64,000 nucleotides of DNA. It comes from Rhodospirillaceae bacterium (lineage in GTDB: Bacteria; Pseudomonadota; Alphaproteobacteria; Dongiales; Dongiaceae). The notes under the pieces were generated by a model, which worked only from the letters and a program-made list of their open reading frames with translations, was not told the origin of the DNA and did no database searches. Both the position numbers and the translations under genes were made by a program. The stretch spans positions 186,001-250,000 of the forward strand of contig JADJQM010000002.1 in NCBI GenBank assembly GCA_016712715.1. Direction: 5' to 3'. The first letter of the stretch is position 1. Every line of letters starts with the position of its first letter. This document shows, one piece after another, positions 37,780 to 45,821 of this stretch.

Positions 37780-39907
37780 TCAGCCGAACTTGTTGGCCTT
37801 GGGGAATCCGTTCGGCGGCAGGCGACCGGCCTGGGCGCGTTCGCCGATCCAGTCCTTCAAATTGCTGTGCGTCTCGGTGCGGATCTTGTCACCAAGCCGC
37901 CAGGTGAGGCCCTCCGACTTGGTGTAGACCTTGGCATCCGAGAGGCCGCCATCCTTGTATTTCTGCAGCATGACACCGCGGCCTCGGGTCATCTCCGGCA
38001 CTTCATTGAGCTTGAAGATGAGCAGTTTCCGGTTGTCGCCGATCACTGCCAGCATGTCGCCATCGGCCGGCACGCAGACATTGGCCTCGACACCCTCGGG
38101 CACCGAGAGGACTTGGCGGCCGTTCTTGGTCTGGGCGATGATCTCATCGGTCGAGACCACAAAGCCCCGCCCGTCATGTGCCGCCACCAGCAGTTTCGAG
38201 CCCGGCTTGTGGATCATCATGGCGACGATGTCATGCTCGTTGCCGAGATCGACAAAGAGGCGCACGGGTTCGCCATGGCCGCGGCCGCCGGGCAGCTTGT
38301 CGCACGGGATCGTATAGAATTTGCCGTTGGTGGCGAAGATCACCAGCTTGTCGGTCGTCTCCGCCTGCAGCTGGAACTTTGCCCAATCGCCTTCCTTGAA
38401 CTTGATCTCGGTGCCGGGCTCGACATGGCCCTTCAAGGCCCGGATCCAGCCCTTTGACGAGCAGACCACGGTGATGGGTTCGCGCTCGATCATGGCTTCC
38501 AGCGGAATGATCATGGCAGAGGGCGCTTCGCCCAGTTCCGTGCGGCGCTTGCCCAGCGGCGTCTTCGGGCCATAGAGCTTTTTCAGCTCCTGGACTTCGG
38601 TACCAATTGCGTCCCATTGCTTGTCGTCGGAGGCGAGCAAGCTTTGCAGCGTTTTGCGCTCGGCCGAGAGTTCCTTGTGCTCACCCTTGATCTCCATTTC
38701 CTCCAGCTTGCGCAAGGCTTTCAAGCGCATATTGAGGATGGCGTCGGTCTGGGTGTCCGAGAGCTTCCACTTCTTCATCATGACGGCCTTGGGCTCGTCC
38801 TCGAAGCGGATGATGCGGATCACCTCGTCGATGTTGAGATAGGCGACGAGGTAGCCGTCGAGGATTTCCAGCCGCCGCTCGATCTCGCCCAGGCGGAATT
38901 TCGATCGGCGCTGCAATACCACGCGGCGATGGTCGAGATAGGCCTGCAGCACTTCGGCCAAGCCCATGACGCGCGGTGTCTGATTGGCGTCGAGCGCGTT
39001 CATGTTGAGGCTGAAGCGGGTCTCGAGATCCGTCTGGCGGAACAACTGCTCCATGAGATGCGCGGGATCGATCGTCCGCGACTTGGGCGTCAGGACCAGG
39101 CGGATATCGGTCGTCGATTCATCGTTGATATCGTCGAGGAAGGGCAGCTTCTTGTCCTGCAGCAGCTCGGCGATCTTCTCGATGAGGCGCGATTTGGCGA
39201 CCTGGTAGGGAATCTCGGTGACCACGATCTGATAGCCACCGCCTTTAATCTCCTCGCGCACCCATTTGGCGCCCAGGCGGAACGAGCCGCGGCCGGTGCG
39301 ATAGGCCTCGACGATGGTCTCGCGGGTCTCGCAGAGCAGGCCGCCGGTCGGGAAATCCGGTCCCGGCATGAGATTCACCAGCGTCTCGATCCGCGCATTG
39401 GGCGTTTTGAGGAGATGGCTGAGGCAATCGCAGATCTCGGCCACGTTGTGCGGCGGAATGCTGGTCGCCATCCCGACCGCGATGCCCTGCGACCCGTTGG
39501 CGAGCCCGCGCTTCGGTATAGCGCATGGCGGCCGCGTTATCGCCGTCGATCGAGCCGAAATTCCCCTGGCCCTCGACCATCGGATAGCGCACGGCGAAAT
39601 CCTGCGCCAGGCGCACCATGGCGTCATAGATCGAGGCGTCGCCATGGGGATGGAACTTACCCATGACGTCACCGACCACGCGGGCCGATTTCTTGAAGCC
39701 GGAACCTGGGTCCAGGCGCAGCTGCCGCATCGAATAGAGGATGCGGCGGTGAACCGGCTTCAACCCGTCGCGCACATCGGGCAGCGATCGGGACATGATG
39801 GTGGACAACGCATAGGAGAGGTATCGCTCGCCCAGGGCCTCGGCGAGGTTGGTCAGCTTGATTTCGCCCACGGGTTGCGGTGTGGTGGTCGTGGCTTTTT
39901 TGGCCAT
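37780..39907 (-). pseudogene. parC: DNA topoisomerase IV subunit A with an internal ~120-nt deletion and frameshift
   Basis: From ATG at 39907 (MAKKATTTTPQPVGEIKL) the sequence is normal ParC through GLKPVHRRILYSM, KSARVVGDVMGKFHPHGD and the catalytic tyrosine in AAMRYTEAR. About 40 conserved residues (the TEVA helix through the EPVVLPA segment) are then absent. The sequence resumes in another frame at LANGSQGIAVGMATSIPPHN and is intact to the stop at 37780, including ParC-type C-terminal blades. The junction is near 39503-39510. Retained length plus about 120 nt gives the usual ~750 residues. ParC is normally essential, so an assembly error or a second copy must be considered. Confidence 0.88.
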
Positions 39908-39958
39908 GCGCAGGGTCAACTTTCCAGGTGGCGTGATCGGGTCGCGTGATTCGGCGCC

Positions 39959-39986
39959 ATCCTAGGCAGCATCGGCCTCGCGTCAA
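39959..39986 (-). promoter_or_regulatory. Promoter upstream of parC
   Basis: TTGACG (39981-39986), a 16-nt spacer and TAGGAT (39959-39964) on the minus strand, about 50 nt before the parC start. Good consensus match; its presence shows the gene had ordinary expression signals. Confidence 0.65.
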
Positions 39987-40044
39987 GCCTGCGCCAACGC
40001 TTTCTTAAGGAGCCCGATCAAGGTGTTAGGAAGCTGTACCCGGT

Positions 40045-40590
40045 TCAGAGCTGGTTCAACATCAGCTGCCGATGCTGTTTCGGATGAGACTCGGACCCGA
40101 TCCTGAGCGCGTCCTGCTCGAGGCCGAACACCTCAAATCCCAGCCGGTCATAGAGCTGCTCGGCCGCCGGATTGGGCGTGGTGACGGTGAGCTGGAGCTG
40201 CCGCAGGCCGTCAAGGCTGCGTGCATAGTCGATGACGTCGAGCATCAGCGCCGTGGCGATGCCCTTCCCCTGCCAATCGGGCGCGACGGAGAGGCCGATG
40301 ATCTGGCCGATATGCTGGCGCTTGGCGCCGGCTTCCCGCCGGAAGCCGACCGCACCGATGAGGATCCCGCCGTGATCGAAGGCACCCTGCCAGCGATTGA
40401 GCGGCGTTGGTTTGAGACGTCGCTCCGATGTGGCCAGTGGCTTCAGCGCTTCCTCGGCGGCGTCGGCGCGGAACAGGGTCGGATAGAGCTTCAGATTGTT
40501 CAGCCGGAACGACCGGTATTGCGGTGCATCCGAGGGCAATAGCAGCCGCAGGGAAAAGCCGCCTTCGGCGGGTCTGTCCGGCGCGCGCAT
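40045..40590 (-). CDS. GNAT-family N-acetyltransferase
   Basis: 181 residues. The acetyl-CoA-binding motif A is GLSVAPDWQGKGIATALMLDVIDYAR near residue 115 (quoted in part across the loop), and the C-terminal TTPNPAAEQLYDRLGFEVFGLEQ is the typical GNAT end. The substrate cannot be inferred. It starts 4 nt after the FAD-dependent oxidoreductase stop, so the two may be cotranscribed. Confidence 0.88.
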   Translation of the reverse strand: MRAPDRPAEGGFSLRLLLPSDAPQYRSFRLNNLKLYPTLFRADAAEEALKPLATSERRLKPTPLNRWQGAFDHGGILIGAVGFRREAGAKRQHIGQIIGLSVAPDWQGKGIATALMLDVIDYARSLDGLRQLQLTVTTPNPAAEQLYDRLGFEVFGLEQDALRIGSESHPKQHRQLMLNQL

Positions 40591-40594
40591 AGGG

Positions 40595-41836
40595 TCAGAA
40601 CCGGTCGATGCGGAAGGGCTGCATGTCGAGCCCCGGATCGCGACCGGCCACCAGATCGGCGATGATGCGCCCGGTCACTGGTCCCAGGGTCAGGCCGACA
40701 TGGCCATGGCCGAAACCGAAATAGGTGTTCTTGAAGCGACCGCCCTGGCTGATCACTGGCACCGAATCCGGCATCGACGGGCGGAAGCCCATCCAGTCGC
40801 TGCGCCCGGTCTCATCCAGTTCGCCGAACATGCGCTTGCCATGGTTCATCAGCTTCTGGGCACGGGCGTAATTGGGCGCTGCTTCCAGCCCACCCAGCTC
40901 GACCGTGCCGGCAAAACGCAGGCCGACATCGAGCGGCGTGATGGCGAAGGAATGATCGCCGGAATAAAGCGGCATGCGCGGGCGCTTCTGCGCGTTGGGC
41001 AGCGTGACATGATAGCCCCGCTCGGTATCCAGCGGCACGGTGTGACCGAGCTGCGCGGAGAGCTTCTTCGACCACGCGCCGGCCGCCACGACCACGGCGT
41101 CGCACGGATAGGATTGTCCGCCGGCTTTGACCGCGGTCGGCCCGTCGGCGCCGATCTCGAAGCCCGTTACATCCGCCTTCACGATCTTGCCACCATTCGC
41201 GGCGAAATGGTTGGCGAGGCGTTGCACCAACGCGAAATTATCGGTGACGAAAGAATTCTCCGGGTAGTAGACCGCGTGGTTGTAGATCGGCTGCAGGCTG
41301 GGTTCGAATTGGCGGATCTCTTCCTTCTTCAACACCTGAAAATTGACGCCGCGCCGCTTCTGCAGGGCAAGGTCCCACTGATAGCTCTGGAATTTCTCGT
41401 CCTTCTCGAAGACACCGAGCCAGCCGGTATCCTTGATCATCATCGATTGGTTGGCGAGTGCCGCCAGTTCCTTATGCGCGGCCAGGGCCTGGACCAGCGC
41501 CGATCGCAGGGTGATCGAGATCTGCTCGACCCGCTTTTCGCCGCTATTGGCGACGAAGCGCAGCAGCCAGGGGGCAATCTTCGGCAGATAGGCCCAGCGG
41601 ATGGCGAGCGGGCCAAGCGGATCCATCAGCATCTTCGGCACATCCCACAGAATGCCCGGCGTCGCCACCGGGATGCAGGATTCGGTGGCGATCACCGCCG
41701 CATTGCCCTTCGATGTCCCTTCACCCGGATCCCGCCCATCGATCACGGTGACGCGGTGGCCGTCCTTCTGCAGATAGAGGGCCGTGGAAATGCCGACGAT
41801 GCCGGCGCCGATGACGATGAAATGACGGTTGCCCAT
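40595..41836 (-). CDS. FAD-dependent amine/amino-acid oxidoreductase, D-amino acid dehydrogenase (DadA)-like
   Basis: 413 residues. The N-terminal dinucleotide motif FIVIGAGIVGISTALYLQKDG is followed by DGRDPGEGTSKGNAA, as in DadA and related enzymes. The C-terminus has GFGHGHVGLTLGPVTGRIIADLV, the second FAD contact. D-amino acid dehydrogenases oxidise D-amino acids at the inner membrane face, passing electrons to the respiratory chain. Related sarcosine or hydroxyproline oxidases are possible alternatives. Confidence 0.88.
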   Translation of the reverse strand: MGNRHFIVIGAGIVGISTALYLQKDGHRVTVIDGRDPGEGTSKGNAAVIATESCIPVATPGILWDVPKMLMDPLGPLAIRWAYLPKIAPWLLRFVANSGEKRVEQISITLRSALVQALAAHKELAALANQSMMIKDTGWLGVFEKDEKFQSYQWDLALQKRRGVNFQVLKKEEIRQFEPSLQPIYNHAVYYPENSFVTDNFALVQRLANHFAANGGKIVKADVTGFEIGADGPTAVKAGGQSYPCDAVVVAAGAWSKKLSAQLGHTVPLDTERGYHVTLPNAQKRPRMPLYSGDHSFAITPLDVGLRFAGTVELGGLEAAPNYARAQKLMNHGKRMFGELDETGRSDWMGFRPSMPDSVPVISQGGRFKNTYFGFGHGHVGLTLGPVTGRIIADLVAGRDPGLDMQPFRIDRF

Positions 41837-41907
41837 GATGCCCCTAAATCTCTGCGTGATCGCGCTGGAGCATGGCGAAGGCCGCGGGCCAAATCAAGGC
41901 TGCCGGC

Positions 41908-42639
41908 TCAGGCCAGATGGCTGACCCGCTCCACCAGGCGGTCACGGGCGGTGAGGCGCTTTTCGGCACCCTTGGTCGGCAGCAGATGGGCGTGCAGGAA
42001 ATGACCGGTCAGGCGCAATCCCTGTACCAGTGCTGTCGCATCACAAACGGCCTTGTCGTCGATCAGGAAAGCCGGCAGAGGCAGGAGCCGTTCGGCATAG
42101 CGCCCGGCCCCGGCCTTGCTGACGGCGCGACCGGTCTTGGGTGAGACGAAGACCAGATCCTCGGTGGTGCCCGTCACGGCACAGCTTCTGAGATCGAGGC
42201 CGAAGCCGAGATCGGCCAGCAGCTTCAACTCCCAGCGCAGATAGAGGCCGCCCCAATCCGGCACGGCCGCCACCAGACCCGCAAGGAGGACACTGAAATC
42301 CTCATAGACATCCTGATGCGGCTCCCGTTCGGGCAGGGTCGCATCGATGACCCCGGCGGCAGCGCTCAGCGCCGTCAGCCGATCCGCGTCGTCCATCAGA
42401 TGGGCGATATGGGCCTCGAGCAGTTCCGCCTGGAAGTAACCGAGTTGTTCGGAGAGCCGCGCCCGCCAGGTCAGCGACAGCGCATTGCCGGTCTCGAAGG
42501 TCGCGCGCTGTTTCCTGGCCGCCCCACCGCGCACGAGCCCCATATGCCGACCATGCTCACGAGTGAGACAGGACAGGATGACATCGCTCTCGCCATGGCG
42601 GCGGGCGGAGAGGACGAAGGCGATATCGGTGAAATCCAA
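41908..42639 (-). CDS. recO: DNA repair protein RecO
   Basis: 243 residues from TTG at 42639 (read MDFTDIAFVLSARRHGESD). No ATG fits the OB-fold opening, and the longer open frame upstream is era sequence read out of frame. The N-terminal OB domain has REHGRHMGLVRGG, and the C-terminal helical domain has WGGLYLRWELKLLADLGFGLDL and the single zinc-site-like cysteine RSCAVTG. Acts with RecF/RecR in loading RecA. 13 nt after era. Confidence 0.92.
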   Translation of the reverse strand: MDFTDIAFVLSARRHGESDVILSCLTREHGRHMGLVRGGAARKQRATFETGNALSLTWRARLSEQLGYFQAELLEAHIAHLMDDADRLTALSAAAGVIDATLPEREPHQDVYEDFSVLLAGLVAAVPDWGGLYLRWELKLLADLGFGLDLRSCAVTGTTEDLVFVSPKTGRAVSKAGAGRYAERLLPLPAFLIDDKAVCDATALVQGLRLTGHFLHAHLLPTKGAEKRLTARDRLVERVSHLA

Positions 42640-42652
42640 GGCCTGCGTCTCG

Positions 42653-43615
42653 TCAGGTCTCGAAATCGAGGCCCATTTCGCGGTAGCGCTCTGGATCTTC
42701 CGCCCAGCTGCCACGCACCTTGACGAAGATGAAGAGGTGCACGTGGCGCTCGAGCATCTGCTGCAATTCGCGCTGCGTCGCCTCGCGTACCTGCTTGATG
42801 CGCGCACCACCCTTGCCGATGACGATGGCCTTCTGGCCTTCCTTGGCGACGAAAACGATCTGCGTGATCTTGACCGAACCGTCCTTGAACTCCTCCCAGC
42901 CCTCCGTCTCGACGGTGAGGGCGTAGGGGATTTCGTCATGGAGCTGGCGGAAGAGATGCTCGCGCGTCACTTCGGATGCCAGGAAGCGCTGCGGCGCGTC
43001 GGTGATATGGTCTTCCGGATAATGATGCGGCCCCTTGGGCATGCGGCGGCACAGCTCCGCCACCAGATCCTCGACCCCGTCGCCATTCTCGGCCGAGATC
43101 ATGAAGGTGTCGGTGAACAATTCCTCGCCTTCATTGGCAAGCGCATTGAGTTCGGCGGTCTTGGCCAGCAGCCGCTCGCGTTCCTTCACCTGGTCGATCT
43201 TGTTGAGGACCAGCACGGCCTTGCGCTTGTGCTGCTTCAGCCCCTCGATGATGCGCCTGGTATCGTCATCGACACCCTTGCGGCTGGCATCGACCATGAG
43301 CAGCACCTGGTCGGCATCGCCGGCCCCGCTCCAGGCCGCGGCCACCATGGCGCGGTCGAGCCGGCGCTTGGGCGCAAAGATACCGGGCGTGTCGACGAAG
43401 ATCATCTGCGCCGTGCCGGTAGCGCTTTCCTTCATGACGATGCCCAGCACTTTGGCGCGCGTGGTCTGCACCTTGGGACTGACGATCGAGACCTTTTGCC
43501 CGACGACACGGTTGACCAGGGTCGACTTGCCGGCATTGGGCGCACCCAGGACGGCAATGAAGCCGCAACTGGTACCCGGATCCGTGTTGGATCCGGTTGT
43601 GGATTCGGAACTCAT
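42653..43615 (-). CDS. era: GTPase Era
   Basis: 320 residues. A 17-residue serine/threonine-rich N-terminus is followed by G1 GAPNAGKSTLVN, G3 DTPG and G4 NKID. The C-terminal KH domain has VIGKGGARIKQVREATQRELQQML. Binds the 3' end of 16S rRNA during 30S assembly. Between rnc and recO as in many proteobacteria. Confidence 0.97.
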   Translation of the reverse strand: MSSESTTGSNTDPGTSCGFIAVLGAPNAGKSTLVNRVVGQKVSIVSPKVQTTRAKVLGIVMKESATGTAQMIFVDTPGIFAPKRRLDRAMVAAAWSGAGDADQVLLMVDASRKGVDDDTRRIIEGLKQHKRKAVLVLNKIDQVKERERLLAKTAELNALANEGEELFTDTFMISAENGDGVEDLVAELCRRMPKGPHHYPEDHITDAPQRFLASEVTREHLFRQLHDEIPYALTVETEGWEEFKDGSVKITQIVFVAKEGQKAIVIGKGGARIKQVREATQRELQQMLERHVHLFIFVKVRGSWAEDPERYREMGLDFET

Positions 43616-43655
43616 AGCGAGCCTGCTTTCTATCGACGCGCCATCTGGCCGGCCA

Positions 43656-44423
43656 TCAGAGTGGGCCGACCTCTACGCTCTTATCTTGGACCAACACCAG
43701 CGGCCGTACCAGCGCCAGCAATTGCGTGGCGGCCGCCTGTTCGGCAGCGCGCTTCGAACGGCCGGTGCCGCGGGTGGGCGGGTGCCCATCGACGCCCGCC
43801 TCGACCTCGAAGACCGGGTCATGGGGCGGGCCTTCACTGCGGATGACGGTATAGCGCGGCAGATTGAGGCCGGCTGCCTGGGCCCATTCCTGCAGCGCCG
43901 TCTTGGCGTCCTGCGGCGGGTTGAGCTCGGCCGACATCATCGGCTGCCAATGGCGTTCGATGAAAGCCCGCGCGCAGTCGATGCCACCGTCGAGATAGAG
44001 GGCGCCAATGATGGCTTCGCAGGCGTCTGCCAGGGTCGCCGGATTGTCGCGCCCGCCGCTTTCCTCTTCGCCCTTCGACAGAACGAGATATTTGCCAAAG
44101 CCCAGACCATAAGCCACCTGGGCAAGGCCATCCTGGCGCACGAGGGCAGCAAGCCGCTTGGCCAGCGCCCCTTCATCCTCTTCCGGGAAAGTCGCAAACA
44201 GCATCTCGGCGACGATCAGGCCCAGCACCCGGTCGCCGAGAAATTCCAGCCGCTGGTTGTCGGATTGCTTGACCTCGGCGGTCGACTTGCTGCTGCGGCG
44301 CGTACGCTTCACCCGGCTGCGCCCGGTGGCGCTGGGATGGGTGATGGCGGTCTGCAACAGTTCAGGCCGCGCAAAGGCGTGACCGACGATCGTGGCTAAA
44401 TCGTTGATGGCAACCTTGGCCAC
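43656..44423 (-). CDS. rnc: Ribonuclease III
   Basis: About 255 residues from GTG at 44423; GGAG lies 6 nt upstream, better spaced than the TTG at 44426. The catalytic signature is NQRLEFLGDRVLGLIVAEML, with a downstream EAIIGALYLDGG acidic site. The double-stranded RNA-binding domain has PRYTVIRSEGPPHDPVFEVEA. A basic insertion of about 15 residues (RSRVKRTRRSSKST) sits between the first helix and the signature motif, which is longer than usual. Located 3 nt from the lepB stop. Confidence 0.95.
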   Translation of the reverse strand: MAKVAINDLATIVGHAFARPELLQTAITHPSATGRSRVKRTRRSSKSTAEVKQSDNQRLEFLGDRVLGLIVAEMLFATFPEEDEGALAKRLAALVRQDGLAQVAYGLGFGKYLVLSKGEEESGGRDNPATLADACEAIIGALYLDGGIDCARAFIERHWQPMMSAELNPPQDAKTALQEWAQAAGLNLPRYTVIRSEGPPHDPVFEVEAGVDGHPPTRGTGRSKRAAEQAAATQLLALVRPLVLVQDKSVEVGPL

Positions 44424-44426
44424 CAA

Positions 44427-45227
44427 TCACTCCACCAGATCGGCAAGGCGACGCCAACGCAGCGCCGTCACCCAGGTGATCGGGTTGGTCAGCTTCAGCG
44501 TGTTGTCATAGGACCAGAACAGCACTTTGGCCGGCCCGATCAGGTTTTCCGCCGGCACGAAGCCGACATTGCCGAGCTGTGCTGGTTCGGTGATACGCGT
44601 GTTGGGGTCGAACGGCACCAGCCCGCTGGTGACGCGGCTGTCGCTGGAACTGTCCCGATTGTCGCCCATCATGAAGTAATGGCCTTCCGGCACGACGTAG
44701 AGCGGTGTGTTGTCGAGATCGCCTTGATCGCCGCGGACCTCGATGATGCGGTGGCTGACGCCGCCCGGCAGCGTCTCGATATATTGCGGCGACGCGATGC
44801 CGCCGCTATCGAGATTGATGAAATCTTCGATGCGCTGCCGCTTCACCGGCGTGCCGTTGATGTAGAGCAAGCCTTCCTTGACCTGCACGGTGTCGCCGGG
44901 CAGCCCGATGAGGCGCTTGATGAAATCCGTCTGCGTATCGCCCGGCGGTCGGAAGACGATGACATCGCCGCGCTCCGGCTTGTCTTCCCAGATACGTCCC
45001 TCGACCGGTACGATGCCCCAGGGGAAGGAATAGCGGCTGTAGCCATAGGCGGTCTTCGAGACGAACAGATAGTCGCCCACCAGCAGCGTCGGCACCATCG
45101 ATCCCGACGGGATGCTGAAGGGCTCATAGGCGAAGGTGCGGATGACCACGGCAATGACCGCGGCCCAGAAGATGGTTTTGACGGTTTCCAGTATCTGGCT
45201 GGGCTCGGTCTCTGTCTTACGCGCCAT
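44427..45227 (-). CDS. lepB: Signal peptidase I
   Basis: 266 residues. N-terminal membrane anchor (about 18-36, IFWAAVIAVVIRTFAYEPF), catalytic serine in IPSGSMVPTLLVGDYLF and general-base lysine in TDFIKRLIGLPGD. The C-terminal GDNRDSSSDSR box is conserved. Cleaves signal peptides at the periplasmic face. Leads the lepB-rnc-era-recO group, separated from acpS by 184 nt. Confidence 0.97.
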   Translation of the reverse strand: MARKTETEPSQILETVKTIFWAAVIAVVIRTFAYEPFSIPSGSMVPTLLVGDYLFVSKTAYGYSRYSFPWGIVPVEGRIWEDKPERGDVIVFRPPGDTQTDFIKRLIGLPGDTVQVKEGLLYINGTPVKRQRIEDFINLDSGGIASPQYIETLPGGVSHRIIEVRGDQGDLDNTPLYVVPEGHYFMMGDNRDSSSDSRVTSGLVPFDPNTRITEPAQLGNVGFVPAENLIGPAKVLFWSYDNTLKLTNPITWVTALRWRRLADLVE

Positions 45228-45411
45228 GATGGGTATAGCGGCCTTTGGGGATTGAAAAAGCGGTCATGGAAGAACACGCCGTTGCGGCGTGCCTTTGCGG
45301 CCGGATCAAGCCAGCCGGACCCCCTAAAGTCAAGGCTTTCGGGCCGATTTCCATGGGGGCCGTAGCGATTTTCCCAATGTTTTCCGCTGGTTTAGGCAAA
45401 GGCAGGGGATT

Positions 45412-45813
45412 TCAGGGGGCTGGATTGGCCGAAATGATGACGATCGCCTGGGCCATGGGGAAATCGTCGGTAATGGTGAGGTCGATCTGCACCACCATGC
45501 CCGGCGGCGTGATCTCCTGCAGGCGCTTCAAGGCGCCGTTGGTGAGCGCCAGGGTCGGCTTGCCGCTGGGCAGGTTGACCACACCCATATCCTTCATGAA
45601 GACTTGGTCGCGGAATCCGGTGCCGAGCGCCTTGGAACAGGCCTCCTTGGCGGCAAAGCGCTTGGCGTAGGAGGCGGCGCGTTGTGCGCGGCGGTCCGAC
45701 TTCTTCTGCTCGATCTCGGTAAAGACCCGCTGGATGAACCGGTCGCCGAAGCGCTCGATCGATTTTTCGATGCGCCGGATGTCGATGATGTCGTTGCCGA
45801 TACCCAGGATCAT
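45412..45813 (-). CDS. acpS: Holo-[acyl-carrier-protein] synthase
   Basis: 133 residues starting MILGIGNDIIDIRRIEKSIE. FAAKEACSKALGTG is the second catalytic motif, with metal-binding D and E residues in the expected positions. Attaches 4'-phosphopantetheine to ACP. 8 nt after rsh. The pdxJ gene often seen before acpS is absent. Confidence 0.96.
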   Translation of the reverse strand: MILGIGNDIIDIRRIEKSIERFGDRFIQRVFTEIEQKKSDRRAQRAASYAKRFAAKEACSKALGTGFRDQVFMKDMGVVNLPSGKPTLALTNGALKRLQEITPPGMVVQIDLTITDDFPMAQAIVIISANPAP

Positions 45814-45821
45814 GGATGCCC

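Noticed and set aside
41908..42939. A 343-residue reading of recO starting inside era
   Set aside because: The first 100 residues are serine/arginine-rich out-of-frame era sequence; RecO similarity starts at TTG 42639.
45217..45399. Short minus-strand open frame between acpS and lepB
   Set aside because: It overlaps the lepB start, has unremarkable composition and no ribosome site.
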